Shown piece after piece: positions 51,484-59,805 of a stretch of DNA of 64,000 nucleotides. The notes under the pieces are model-generated. The model did not search any database and was not told where the DNA came from. It worked only from the letters and a program-made list of their open reading frames with translations. This DNA is from Streptomyces sp. NBC_01669. GTDB lineage: Bacteria; Actinomycetota; Actinomycetes; Streptomycetales; Streptomycetaceae. Numbering within the stretch: position 1 is the stretch's first letter; every line of letters begins with the position of its first letter. The position numbers were made by a program, and so were the translations under genes. The DNA lies in assembly GCF_026339735.1 (NCBI RefSeq), contig NZ_JAPEQG010000002.1, positions 310,001-374,000 of the forward strand, written 5' to 3'.

Positions 51484-52875
51484 TCAGGCGGGAACGTCGG
51501 CCCGGTCCAGGACAGCGGCCATCTCGTCCTCGGGGAGCGCCGGGTTGGCACCCGCGCTGGAGGCCAGTTCAGGGACATGAAGCGCCTCGCGGAGCCGGTG
51601 GAGCGGGAGGCGCGGGTCGCCGACCGCCGCCTGGCGTGTCCAGACCGCAGGGTCATGGCTGAGCCGTTCGATCAGCGTGGGTGTGGCGGCCGGGTCCCGG
51701 ACGGCCAGCCGACGGTAGTTGCCGTCCGGGTGGTCCGCGTAGCGCGCGGCGAGACCCTCGCGGGGGAAGCGGGGGTGCGTCTCCGCCATCCAGGCGGAGA
51801 ACGTGCCACCGAGCCGCGCGTACACACGCATCAGGACCTCCTCCGGGGTGTCGGGGTGGTGCACACTCAAGAGGTCCTCCACCAGCGGGTCCTCGGTGCG
51901 CGCGAGCAGGCGCATGAGGTCGGGCGGCAGGTGGGGGCTCTGGGCGGCGGTGCGCCGGAGCAGCGGGTGGGCGGAGGTCGCGGCCCGTCGCAGCACCTCG
52001 GGGTCGGCGAGCCCGTCCCGTACCCACTCCACGTCCCCCCTAGCGAAGGCCCCCACTGTGAAGTCGATCGACATGCGTCGTGTCTCGTCCAGTTCCGGTC
52101 TCAGGGAGACCGCGAGCCGTACGGCCTCGTCGGGGTCGACGGCGAGCCGCTCCACGAGGTCGGTGGGCAGCGACGGGTTCTCGGCGAGGGCGGCCAGGTG
52201 CGTCCGCTCGGCGACGCACCGTTCGGCGTCGGCGCGGTGGAAGAGCCCACGGCGCAGCACCTCGGCGGCGGACTTCGGATCGTGGAGGAGTTCGGCGGTG
52301 ATGCGTGCGTCCCGTCGGCACTCCCACAGCGCGGCGGCCCGCCGCACCTCGGGGTCGGGGTCGGCCAGCAGCGCCGACCGCTCGCCCGGCGGCAGCTTCT
52401 CCCATGCGCGCGCCGCGCTCCGGCGCGCTGCCGGATCGCGGTGCGTGGCCAGCGAGGCCACGAACGACGGCACCAGATGGGGCGAGTCCAGCAGGTCCGC
52501 CCGTACGGAAGGGTCGGGGTCGTCGAGCAGGCGGGCGCACACGTCGTCCGGCAGCGGCGCGACCGTCGTACGAGGGTCGCGCCACTCGGGTCCGTACGCG
52601 AGAGCGGCCCGCACCTTGGGGGAAGGGTCGTCCACGAGCCGGGCCCGCTGCGCGGGCTCGGCCCTGGTGCTCATCGCGAAGTCGATCCGAGCGCCCGGGT
52701 TCGGGTGAGCCAGGATCACCGCGACGGCCGGCTCGGGAAGTCCAGCCCGCTGGAGGGCGTGACGGGGCGGGCCGTCACCGCCGCCATCGAAGGCGAGCAA
52801 GCGCAGCAGCAACGGTGTCGGCAGCGCCGGGTTGCGGGCGACTCCGTCCAGCGCGGACGCGTGGAACGCGACCAT
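51484..52875 (-). CDS. leucine-rich-variant/HEAT-like repeat protein
   Basis: 463 residues, built of ~24-residue helical repeats such as LLDDPDPSVRADLLDSPHLV, ALLADPDPEVRRAAALWECR and VERLAVDPDEAVRLAVSLRP. The D-P-x-V-R signature is that of LRV/HEAT-type solenoids. No signal peptide or membrane segment. Conserved proteins of this kind occur in many Streptomyces, probably as protein-interaction scaffolds. Single gene with a G-rich ribosome site before the ATG at 52875. Confidence 0.8.
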   Translation of the reverse strand: MVAFHASALDGVARNPALPTPLLLRLLAFDGGGDGPPRHALQRAGLPEPAVAVILAHPNPGARIDFAMSTRAEPAQRARLVDDPSPKVRAALAYGPEWRDPRTTVAPLPDDVCARLLDDPDPSVRADLLDSPHLVPSFVASLATHRDPAARRSAARAWEKLPPGERSALLADPDPEVRRAAALWECRRDARITAELLHDPKSAAEVLRRGLFHRADAERCVAERTHLAALAENPSLPTDLVERLAVDPDEAVRLAVSLRPELDETRRMSIDFTVGAFARGDVEWVRDGLADPEVLRRAATSAHPLLRRTAAQSPHLPPDLMRLLARTEDPLVEDLLSVHHPDTPEEVLMRVYARLGGTFSAWMAETHPRFPREGLAARYADHPDGNYRRLAVRDPAATPTLIERLSHDPAVWTRQAAVGDPRLPLHRLREALHVPELASSAGANPALPEDEMAAVLDRADVPA

Positions 52876-53022
52876 GATTCCCCTACCCCTGTGTCTCCGT
52901 CGGCTGGTCCGCGACCATGATCCCCCTACGCCCGTCAGGCCGTCAGGCCGTCGGGCCGTCCTGTCGGCTGGCTGAACTCCGCTGAACGGCCTCTCTGTAG
53001 GCTCCTCAGCTCAGGAGGTGCT

Positions 53023-53838
53023 GTGGAGATGGTGGACCGCGCTGGGGAAGGGTTTGAGTACGCCCTGACCAGCGACGAGGATGAGAGCGACTTCTGGGGC
53101 TTCGCGCAGGAGGCCAGAGGTTTGTTCAACGGGAGTGAGGACGGTCTTCGTCAGGTCGAACTTCTGGGATGCTCGCCGCGAGGAGCGCTGCTGACCTCCC
53201 TGGATCATCTCGGCGGGCGCCGCGCATATGCAGGGAGCGCGCATCTGGCCCTTCTCGACGCCGAAGGCAGTGAGATGGGTTCCTACTTCGTAGGCAACGT
53301 CACCGCAACCGCCGCCAAGCCTTCCCTTCGTGAGGAGGGCCTTTTCGACATCACTGTGCGTCTGTGGTGCGACCAGCTCCTCCCCGGCTCGGCATGGGTG
53401 TGGGAATTGCTTCGAACGGGACAACTGAATCGGAAGGGCATGTGGCACTCCCTCCCTCCGGAAGACCGGAAAGCCTGGTTGTCCGTAGCGCTGTGGTCGC
53501 GGCAGTACCAGCGCCGCGACCAACCCGAGGACACCGCGCCAGGGGAGGTGTTCATCTTGGACGGCCAGCAGGTCGTTGATGCCGATAGCTTCTACTGCGC
53601 GCTGGGTGAGGCCATCAACGGTCCCGGTGGCTACTTCGGGTGGAACCTCTCCGCCGTGGACGACTGTCTCGGCGGACGCTTTGGTGCCGCGCCTCCGTTC
53701 ACCCTGGAGTGGCAGAGCTCAGACATCGCGAGGTCGCGTCTGGTCAACGACCATGCCGGCAACGGGGGCAGTGACGCCTTCTTCGAGGTGCTCCTAGAGA
53801 TCTTCACGGACCGCGGCATCGACGTCCTACTGCGGTGA
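53023..53838 (+). CDS. protein with C-terminal barstar-like domain
   Basis: 271 residues from a GTG at 53023 with AGGAGG upstream. The N-terminal ~170 residues are unassigned. The C-terminal ~95 (GEVFILDGQQVVDADSFYCA, LGEAINGPGGYFGWNLSAVD, DCLGGRFGAAPPFTLEWQSS) match the barstar fold: strand, helix, then GxxFGxNLxAxxDxL. Barstar inhibits secreted RNases of the barnase type; no such RNase gene is in the window. It may be an orphan immunity gene carried as cargo. Confidence 0.8.
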   Translation: MEMVDRAGEGFEYALTSDEDESDFWGFAQEARGLFNGSEDGLRQVELLGCSPRGALLTSLDHLGGRRAYAGSAHLALLDAEGSEMGSYFVGNVTATAAKPSLREEGLFDITVRLWCDQLLPGSAWVWELLRTGQLNRKGMWHSLPPEDRKAWLSVALWSRQYQRRDQPEDTAPGEVFILDGQQVVDADSFYCALGEAINGPGGYFGWNLSAVDDCLGGRFGAAPPFTLEWQSSDIARSRLVNDHAGNGGSDAFFEVLLEIFTDRGIDVLLR

Positions 53839-53903
53839 AGAGGGAGCTGTGCCCCTGCTGTCTGCGGGCCGGCGCCAGGACTCGGTCGTCGGCCTATCGC
53901 AGG

Positions 53904-56402
53904 TCAGGGCTTCTTTATGTCACTTGTGCGAGCGGCAACCTGGTCGAACGTGGGGATGCCGATGAAGACCGCGGAGTTCCTGCGTTCCTGCCTCGCATCT
54001 AGCTGGGAGATCTTCTCCTCGGCCGCAGCAAGACTGACGTTGAGTCCTTCTACTTCGCCGAGCCAGCCCTCGCGTTCAGCCTCCGCGATCCGGTCTGCCA
54101 GGTTGTCACGGATCTCGACGAGCCTGGGCCTTCCGGACGGGGAGACGATGAGGAGAGGGCATCGGACGCATGCGTGCTCATGGACACAGTCGGTGCCGTA
54201 TGCGCGTCCGCAGTCGCCGAGCGCGAGCTTGCGGCGCTCGAAGTGGCCGAGGAACTGCTCCCACTCCTCCGCCGTGACAGCTCGGTATTCCTCGGGAGGC
54301 CGAACCGCTCGACGGCGAGCAATGAATGCCTGGTGAGCCTCGATAGCGTCCATCGGATAGGTCGCGGCATAGCCCATCGTGGTGTTGATGCTGCCGTGAC
54401 CAGCGATGACTTGCGCAATATGCGGCGGCAGGCCGTTCATGATGGCGTCCGTGATGAAGATCCGCCGGAAGTCGTGGGGTGCGAAAGTGAGCGGCCTGCC
54501 AGACGCATCGGTGAGTCCGGATGCCATGAGGGTCTCGTTGAGCGCGTCCCGGATGGTGTGTTGCGAGATCTGGCGGTTCTCCCCGCTGACCTGCCACTGG
54601 TAGAGAAGCGGCATCGGCGGGTTCCACGTCCTCTCGTGGGAGTCGTAGCTGTGGACGAGAGGCACGGTGCCGTCGGCGGAGCGGATCCGCGAGATCACGG
54701 CGCTGAGCACATCTGCGAGTTCTGGCGTCACCAGCAGAAGCCGCTCTTGGTCGTTCTTCGATGGAGCGATCTGCAGGAGCGGGATGACTTCTCCGCTGGT
54801 GGGCAGCTTGTAGCTGATGATGCTGTGGTGGCCGATCTCGCCGAGCTCTTCGATCCGGATCCCGGTGTGTCGCAGGATCTCGATCGTTGCCCAGGCCCAG
54901 AAGGCTCGCTTCTCCTCGGTGCCTAGGTGGCGCCGGCGGCCGTGGGCGTCGTACGCGTTCGTGGGCCGGCCATCGAGCCGTGCGGTCCGGAGCGGGAGAG
55001 TGAATGTCTCTCCCAGCACCGTGATCTTGGAGCCCGGGTCGGCCGCGTTCAACGCGTCCAGCCTGGCCCTGGCCTCCTTGAGTCGACGTTCCGCGACGCG
55101 GACCAGCACCGGCAGCACCGGCAGGCGTTCGCGAGTCCGCTGGTCGGATCGGGACTTCTGCCGTTGTTCGAGCTTCCTGACCGACCACTCGTCTTGGCTG
55201 ATCGGGACCGGCGCTGCCCAGCGGCCCCACCGTTCGGGCTCCTCAAGCGCCCAGTGTGCGATGTCCAGGTAGAACGCCCTGACCAGCTGCTTCACCGCCG
55301 GAGCGGTCTCCCGCGGTTCGGTGACCAGCGCCGTGGTTCCGTCGGGCTGCCGACGGCGGACCGTCTTCGTGGCGAGCCGGACCTTCCAGGCTGTGGCGAC
55401 CTCCTTGTCGAGGCGCAACGACTCGATGCCCGGATGATGGCGTTCGAGGTCGGACCAGAAGAGCTTGGCCAACACCGTCGACAGCTGCCTGAGTGAGCTG
55501 TAGTCGATGCTGGGTCGGCGCTCGCTGAGGTAGTCGACGATGAGGTCCCGAACTGGCTTGCACTGCAGCTGGTAGCGGTCGACCAGCATCTCGACGCTCA
55601 CCTGCCCGGCGCGGTTCGAGAAGCTGAGCAGACTGCCCGGTGCGTCTGGCGGGAACTGTCCCAGTTCCCTGAGCCAGAGGTAGGCGAGCCTGGCATTGCG
55701 GGTGTCGGCCTGCCGTCCGACGGCAGCCTGCAGCAGGGCCAGACAGTCTCCGACGGTGATGTCCTGGACGGTGCCGCCGTAGGCCGCGATCATCTGGGCG
55801 ATGGCCAGCAGGGCCGCGGAGGCGGTCTCCAGGTTGCCATTCCCGGGGCAGCCCGCAGCCTCCAGGTTGCCATTCCCGGGGCAGCCCGCAGCCTCCAGGC
55901 GTGCGAAGCCTTCGGGGTCCCTACTGTGCTGGATGGCCGGCCGGGCGAACCTCGACGAGTTGGCCATGAGCCACGCCAGATCGGGACGGATGACATCAGC
56001 GCAGATGAGCGCGTGCATCCCGGCCTGAATCGTGGCAGCCGGAGTGGCCCTGCCCAATGTCCTGGCGTAGGCCTGGACGTGCGCGTACCAGCCCCTCTGC
56101 TCGCCAGCCGCAGGCGAGGCCAGCCAGCGCTGCTGCCAGGTGTCGCCCGGAAGCGTCTCCATCCAACTCAGCAGCAGGCGGGCACCGACCATCCGCGTCG
56201 CCTGAGTGCTCTCGGTGCCAGGCAGCCGCTGGTCGGGATGGCGGAGCCAGTCGTAGAGGTCCGCCCGGTTCAAGGAGGTGACGGGCCAATCCGTCGGGCG
56301 CGGTCGTGGTGGGAACCGCTGAAGCAGCTTGGCCGCCTCTACGCCGGCCAGGGGGCGCGCGGACCGGAGATCCCTGTGTGTGTCCGGGACGGCGATAGTC
56401 AT
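53904..56402 (-). CDS. large tyrosine recombinase (second gene of a pair)
   Basis: 832 residues; its ATG at 56402 overlaps the stop of the first recombinase (ATGA). The catalytic domain lies about residues 500-690: arginine in HTGIRIEELG, H-x-x-R in FAPHDFRRIFITDA, GHGSINTTMGYAATYP with the likely tyrosine. The C-terminal extension has a cysteine cluster CVHEHACVRCPL and a coiled coil. An internal 33-bp tandem repeat (55828-55893) duplicates LEAAGCPGNGN. Size and pairing resemble Tn554-type TnpB, which acts with a second recombinase. Confidence 0.85.
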   Translation of the reverse strand: MTIAVPDTHRDLRSARPLAGVEAAKLLQRFPPRPRPTDWPVTSLNRADLYDWLRHPDQRLPGTESTQATRMVGARLLLSWMETLPGDTWQQRWLASPAAGEQRGWYAHVQAYARTLGRATPAATIQAGMHALICADVIRPDLAWLMANSSRFARPAIQHSRDPEGFARLEAAGCPGNGNLEAAGCPGNGNLETASAALLAIAQMIAAYGGTVQDITVGDCLALLQAAVGRQADTRNARLAYLWLRELGQFPPDAPGSLLSFSNRAGQVSVEMLVDRYQLQCKPVRDLIVDYLSERRPSIDYSSLRQLSTVLAKLFWSDLERHHPGIESLRLDKEVATAWKVRLATKTVRRRQPDGTTALVTEPRETAPAVKQLVRAFYLDIAHWALEEPERWGRWAAPVPISQDEWSVRKLEQRQKSRSDQRTRERLPVLPVLVRVAERRLKEARARLDALNAADPGSKITVLGETFTLPLRTARLDGRPTNAYDAHGRRRHLGTEEKRAFWAWATIEILRHTGIRIEELGEIGHHSIISYKLPTSGEVIPLLQIAPSKNDQERLLLVTPELADVLSAVISRIRSADGTVPLVHSYDSHERTWNPPMPLLYQWQVSGENRQISQHTIRDALNETLMASGLTDASGRPLTFAPHDFRRIFITDAIMNGLPPHIAQVIAGHGSINTTMGYAATYPMDAIEAHQAFIARRRAVRPPEEYRAVTAEEWEQFLGHFERRKLALGDCGRAYGTDCVHEHACVRCPLLIVSPSGRPRLVEIRDNLADRIAEAEREGWLGEVEGLNVSLAAAEEKISQLDARQERRNSAVFIGIPTFDQVAARTSDIKKP
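55828..55893. repeat. 33-bp tandem repeat in the recombinase gene
   Basis: Units 55828-55860 and 55861-55893 are identical; in protein they give LEAAGCPGNGN twice. The length is a multiple of three, so the reading frame is kept. It is probably a recent slippage duplication in the N-terminal domain. Confidence 0.9.
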
Positions 56403-57688
56403 GTGCGTGCCCCTCCGAACAGGACGTTGAGCGATTCCGCGTTGTAGGCGGGGGCAGCGGGTGCCGACGGCGGGTTCTGGCGCCGTTGCTCCAAGCGCGC
56501 AAAATAGGCGAGACCTGCGGTGATCACTTCGTCCTTGCTCGGATTGAGGTACTTCTGCAAGGTCGTCTGGTACTTGTGCGCGAGGATGTGCTGCACGTAG
56601 ACAAGGGACATCCCCGGGTCCTCGGTCATCCGGAACGTCGCGGTGTGCCGCAGATCATGAAGGGTCCAGTTCGAGCCCAGCAGCTCGTTCACGCGAACGA
56701 ACATCGCTCGGGCCGCGTGGTAGTTCAACGGCCGCCAAGGCCGCCGCAACGTCCACCACAGTGGCTCAACCCGGCCCCGCGGAGCACCCTTCCGCCAAGC
56801 CTCCTCCTGGTAGAACCGCAGCCAGACGAACGCGTCCGGCGACGCCGGCAACTGCTGATAGTCCAGGGTGCCCTTCCGGACGACACCGATGAGCTGCTGT
56901 CCCGGGAGGGCATCGCGTTCACTGGAGGTGAGGAGCTCCCTCGCGCGGGCACCTGTGGAGACCCAGAAGGCCAGCAGGGCGCGATCACGGTGCGAGCGCA
57001 GCCCGGCAAAGACCTCGGTGTACTTGTCGTCCGGGATCCGGCGCGGCACCCGCTCCGGGACGGTAGGCCGGTAGCGGCCCTTTCGGTCGCTCCTGAACTC
57101 GCCCATCGGGTTGTGATGAGCGTTCGCCCGGCCCCTCCTCCGGGATCGGTCCAGAGGAAATGGATTGATCAGCAGCGAACCGGAGTTGCTGTCCAGGTGG
57201 AAGTCGTAGAAGGTCCGCAGCACCGTCTCGCAGTGAGCCTGTGTGCTCTTGGCGTACTTCTTTCCGATCGTCGGCTTGCCGGTCACCAGGTTCGGTGTCC
57301 CCGGCTCAGACTTGCCCACCCTGGGAGCCGGCGGCTTTGCGTTCGGCTTGCCGCGGTGACGCCAGTGGACCCGCGCCGGCTTGTCCGCCAGCTGCATCCA
57401 CAGCATGAAGTCCCTGGCGTCCGTCCGGGCCGCTCGGTCCCACTCGAGACTGAGAGCCCATAGAAACCGCCACCAGCGCAGCAGGTCGTTCCCGTACGAC
57501 CGCAGAGTCGTGGCAGGGGTATGAGCCGCGAGCAGGTCCTTGAAGAAGAGCGCGACGGGCTCCACCGGATCCCCGGCAGGGTCCATCAGCCGGTATGGCT
57601 CCCATGGATCACCTGTTTTGCACAGCTTGCCAATCTCGGGCAGCACGAACGCAGATAAGTTCCTCTCGGGACTGCTTGGCTCAGGCAT
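56399..57688 (-). CDS. tyrosine recombinase (first gene of a pair)
   Basis: 429 residues from the ATG at 57688. SAM-like N-terminal domain (TPATTLRSYGNDLLRWWRFL), then the catalytic domain with R in WVSTGARARELLTSS (~244), HDLRHTATFR (~344) and the tyrosine in YQTTLQKYLNPS (~379). It reads inward from the right end of the 42.5-57.7 kb block, with about 46 bp between the CTGAACTAA end and the gene. A related N-terminal fragment is at 28984-29140 behind the same end sequence. Confidence 0.9.
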   Translation of the reverse strand: MPEPSSPERNLSAFVLPEIGKLCKTGDPWEPYRLMDPAGDPVEPVALFFKDLLAAHTPATTLRSYGNDLLRWWRFLWALSLEWDRAARTDARDFMLWMQLADKPARVHWRHRGKPNAKPPAPRVGKSEPGTPNLVTGKPTIGKKYAKSTQAHCETVLRTFYDFHLDSNSGSLLINPFPLDRSRRRGRANAHHNPMGEFRSDRKGRYRPTVPERVPRRIPDDKYTEVFAGLRSHRDRALLAFWVSTGARARELLTSSERDALPGQQLIGVVRKGTLDYQQLPASPDAFVWLRFYQEEAWRKGAPRGRVEPLWWTLRRPWRPLNYHAARAMFVRVNELLGSNWTLHDLRHTATFRMTEDPGMSLVYVQHILAHKYQTTLQKYLNPSKDEVITAGLAYFARLEQRRQNPPSAPAAPAYNAESLNVLFGGART

Positions 57689-57750
57689 GTGGGGAAGCTA
57701 GCAGACAAGCCGCTGACCTGCGAAAACCTCGAATTTAGTTCAGTCAACAC

Positions 57751-57834
57751 GCCTTCCACCTCGACAGCTCGTGGCACCACGGCTGGGAGACCGTCGCCGC
57801 CCTCATCGCCACCAGCAAGGCCACCGTCCGGTGA
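57751..57834 (+). pseudogene. C-terminal piece of the split DUF3307-like gene
   Basis: AFHLDSSWHHGWETVAALIA followed by TSKATVR and a TGA. It joins in sense to RLASHGMNGAF at the end of the piece at 42258-42530. It has no start codon of its own and begins directly beside the recombinase-element end. Confidence 0.6.
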
Positions 57835-57947
57835 CCGGCCGCTCCCGTACGCGGCTGGAGCGCGTCCGCGCCTCGGTCGGCTTCCCTGTCAAGTTCTTGT
57901 GTTCAGACTCTTCGTCTTGATCGAAGGGCTCTGGGGCGCGGGCGAGA

Positions 57948-57972
57948 CCGCCGCAGCATGACGCTGCGGCGG
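57948..57972. terminator. stem-loop downstream of the gene at 57996
   Basis: CCGCCGCAGC, loop ATGAC, GCTGCGGCGG: a perfect 10-bp GC stem, 24 bp past the stop of the leftward gene. There is no T-run on that strand, but the position fits a Streptomyces terminator. Confidence 0.65.
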
Positions 57973-57995
57973 CCTCGTTCGTTGCTGGTTCTTAC

Positions 57996-58754
57996 TCAGC
58001 TCGAACGAGCAACGACCTGTCCGACAACGGAGAAGCGCCTTTCGCACTGTGGGCAGGTTGCCTCGCCGAAGGCATAGGTCAAGGCGTGCGCCACATCCTC
58101 GTGGCCGTCCGTCAGAGCTAGCTCGTAGAGACGGCGGCCAAGGCCGTCGAGGGCGCCGGGAGCGGCCGGATGAAGAGGGAGGGTTTCGATATCGTCGGAG
58201 AGGGCGTAGTCCTCCGACGTACTGAAGAAGCCCCGCTCACCAATGACCACCCATACCGCCGCGCAGCCGTCTGGATCGGGGCACTCAAGCTCGTACTCCT
58301 CACTGACGATGCCCCAGATCAGGTCCTCTGCCCAGTGGATTTCGCCCTCCAGGTTCAGAACCGCCTCAAGCAGGTGGCAGTAGTCTTTCCGGTCAGCGGT
58401 GGCCTGCCGCCACCGGTTCGCAGCGGCCAGCAGGCGTACGACTTCGGGTGTGTGCTGGTCTCGTAGCTTCCGGGTCTCGTATCGCTGGCCGGCCTGAACT
58501 AGGAGGGCACCTGCCAGGTGGAGGGCTGCAGCCGCTGTGTCGGCGTCGCCGCCCTCGGCCATGTTCATCAGCGCAGGCAGTACCAGCGGATGGGACACGT
58601 CGAGGGAGCCGTTGTGATAAAGCTCCGTCCATAGGTCGCTCCAGGCCTGACTGTCCCGACCGATGGCGGCACGGTCCAGCAAGGTGGTCAAGCGGCCGGA
58701 ATCGGCGTCGTTTGCACGGGGAACCGGGGAACTACTCGTCATCTCGACATCCAA
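57996..58754 (-). CDS. hypothetical protein with C-terminal CxxC
   Basis: 252 residues from the ATG at 58754 (GGAG 9 nt upstream; a second ATG at 58742). Mostly helical N-terminal half (LLDRAAIGRDSQAWSDLWTE, AAAALHLAGALLVQAGQRYE). The later part has acidic WGIVSEEYELECPDPDGCAA, and the C-terminal motif CPQCERRFSVVGQVVARS may bind zinc. It resembles Streptomyces hypothetical proteins near immunity-type loci, but no family can be named. Confidence 0.7.
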   Translation of the reverse strand: MDVEMTSSSPVPRANDADSGRLTTLLDRAAIGRDSQAWSDLWTELYHNGSLDVSHPLVLPALMNMAEGGDADTAAAALHLAGALLVQAGQRYETRKLRDQHTPEVVRLLAAANRWRQATADRKDYCHLLEAVLNLEGEIHWAEDLIWGIVSEEYELECPDPDGCAAVWVVIGERGFFSTSEDYALSDDIETLPLHPAAPGALDGLGRRLYELALTDGHEDVAHALTYAFGEATCPQCERRFSVVGQVVARSS

Positions 58755-59004
58755 GCAGACTCCAGAAAACCTCGTTCTACGCCCGTTGCGGCCGGAAACC
58801 CAACCGAATGCCTACTGGAACCACTGCACGCCGTGATCGATGGGGCAACGGCTTCTCAGGCGGTAGGTGGGCGGAACGGAATGACATTCGCGGCGTCCGA
58901 TGTAAGCCGCGGTTGGCCACCACCGCCGACGGCCGCAAGGCGTGCCTGCACCACGCCGGTTCTCTCGGGCTTGAGGGTCGCCTGAGCGCGGAGGGCGTCA
59001 GGTT

Positions 59005-59262
59005 CTCCCCTCCTTGTAGAAGTCGGCGTCGTGGCCGACGGGCCGGCCGCCCCCGGAGCCCTTCTTCTTCCGGTTGGCGGCCTGGTCCCTCTTCTCCGGG
59101 ATCACCGCCTTGATGCCGCGTCTGCGCAGGTGGGCCCGGCTGCCCCTTTTGACCCGGCCTTCTCCGCCTCGGTGGCAGCCTTCTCCAGGGCGGTAGGGAC
59201 GTCCTCGCCCAGGTGCATCCTGGCAGCGTCATGGAGAGCGCGCGCGGTGGTGGAGTCGGATC
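59005..59262 (-). pseudogene. IS5-family transposase internal fragment
   Basis: SDSTTARALHDAARMHLGED and VPTALEKAATEAEKAG, then after a shift GIKAVIPEKRDQAANRKKKG, GGGRPVGHDADFYKE. These are the first-aspartate region and the loop before the catalytic glutamate of IS5 transposases. About 250 bp to its right, up to 58755 in coordinates, nothing coding is seen. Confidence 0.6.
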
Positions 59263-59409
59263 TATCAGCACCTGGTCAACCGACGCGACCAAGCGATCGC
59301 CGCTCACGTCGACGAGCAGATCAAGAAAGTCCGGCCGCCAGACACAGTCGCGCACGAGCCCGGGGAGGCATCGACCCGTAAGTGGCACGACGCCCTTCCC
59401 CCGCCATAA
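59263..59409 (+). pseudogene. C-terminal remnant of a tyrosine integrase
   Basis: SYQHLVNRRDQAIAAHVDEQ followed by IKKVRPP, then EPGEASTRKWHDALPPP and TAA. YxHL...A...VDE.IKK resembles the residues after the catalytic tyrosine in plasmid/phage integrases. A terminator and the 3' half of a tRNA follow within 80 bp, the normal layout of an integrase beside its attachment site. The rest of the gene is replaced by the IS5 fragment. Confidence 0.55.
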
Positions 59410-59425
59410 TCGCAGAGGAAAGATC

Positions 59426-59469
59426 AAGGCCCAGGCTCCCGGTTTACTACCGGTGACCTGGGCCTTTTT
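59426..59469 (+). terminator. intrinsic terminator after the integrase remnant
   Basis: AAGGCCCAGG (59426-59435) pairs with CCTGGGCCTT (59457-59466), with an inner CCGGT/ACCGG stem, followed by TTT. A standard GC stem and T-run. Confidence 0.75.
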
Positions 59470-59481
59470 CGTGCTTACCGC

Positions 59482-59527
59482 TGGTGGGCGCGGACGGTTT
59501 CGAACCGCCGACATCTGCTTTGTAAGC
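59482..59527 (-). tRNA. 3' half of a tRNA (probably Val, UAC), attachment-site scar
   Basis: On the minus strand CTTACAA (anticodon loop, UAC) is followed by AGCAG, a variable loop, the T-arm GGCGGTTCGAAACCG, then the acceptor CGCGCCC and ACCA. The 5' half (D-arm and acceptor 5' strand) is not found upstream, so this is a partial tRNA. Integrases of Streptomyces integrative plasmids recombine within tRNA 3' ends, which duplicates exactly such a segment. The identity as tRNA-Val is an inference. Confidence 0.6.
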
Positions 59528-59734
59528 GAGGTTGGGCGATCACGCGCGTGACCTGCGGATTCCGTACCGTGGGCAGAGTCCGGCCGAACTCACCCCTGCG
59601 GAGCCCGGTTCCCCGTGAGTCCCCGTCCGCTCCGGCACGAGAGTGGCACGGCCACGGGACCGTGCCTTGGGCTCCCTCGATGCGAACCTTGAACTCAGGA
59701 GAGTGGCTCTTGTGATTCCGCGGTAACCGTCCTC

Positions 59735-59775
59735 CTTCCGGACAACCCAATCTCAGAGGGGGCGCTGTCCGGAAG
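59735..59775 (-). terminator. stem-loop downstream of phoD
   Basis: CTTCCGGACA (59735-59744) and TGTCCGGAAG (59766-59775) form a perfect 10-bp stem with a 21-nt loop, about 30 bp after the phoD stop. No strong T-run. Confidence 0.55.
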
Positions 59776-59805
59776 CTTCGGGGCGGCTTTCGGGGCCTTT
59801 CGTGC

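Larger units (their letters stand above)
42529..57742. mobile_element. 15.2-kb block with paired tyrosine recombinases, splitting a plasmid gene
   Basis: CTGAACTAA at 42529-42537 and TTAGTTCAG at 57735-57743 are inverted copies at the two points where the DUF3307-like gene breaks off and resumes. CGCTTTC on the left and CGCCTTC on the right look like a diverged ~7-bp duplicated or coupling sequence. Two ATGA-overlapping tyrosine recombinase genes face inward from the right end. Cargo: IS5 complex (42.5-50.6 kb), a hypothetical gene, a repeat protein and a barstar-like gene. The ends are inferred from short matches. Confidence 0.55.

Noticed and set aside
55828..55893. Tandem repeat considered as a CRISPR-like array
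   Set aside because: Only two units, no spacers, inside a recombinase reading frame. No CRISPR array or cas gene was seen anywhere in the window.
56399..57750. Recombinase pair considered as a classic recombinase-in-trio element
   Set aside because: Only two recombinase genes are found; the 90 bp upstream and the region downstream of 53904 hold no third one.
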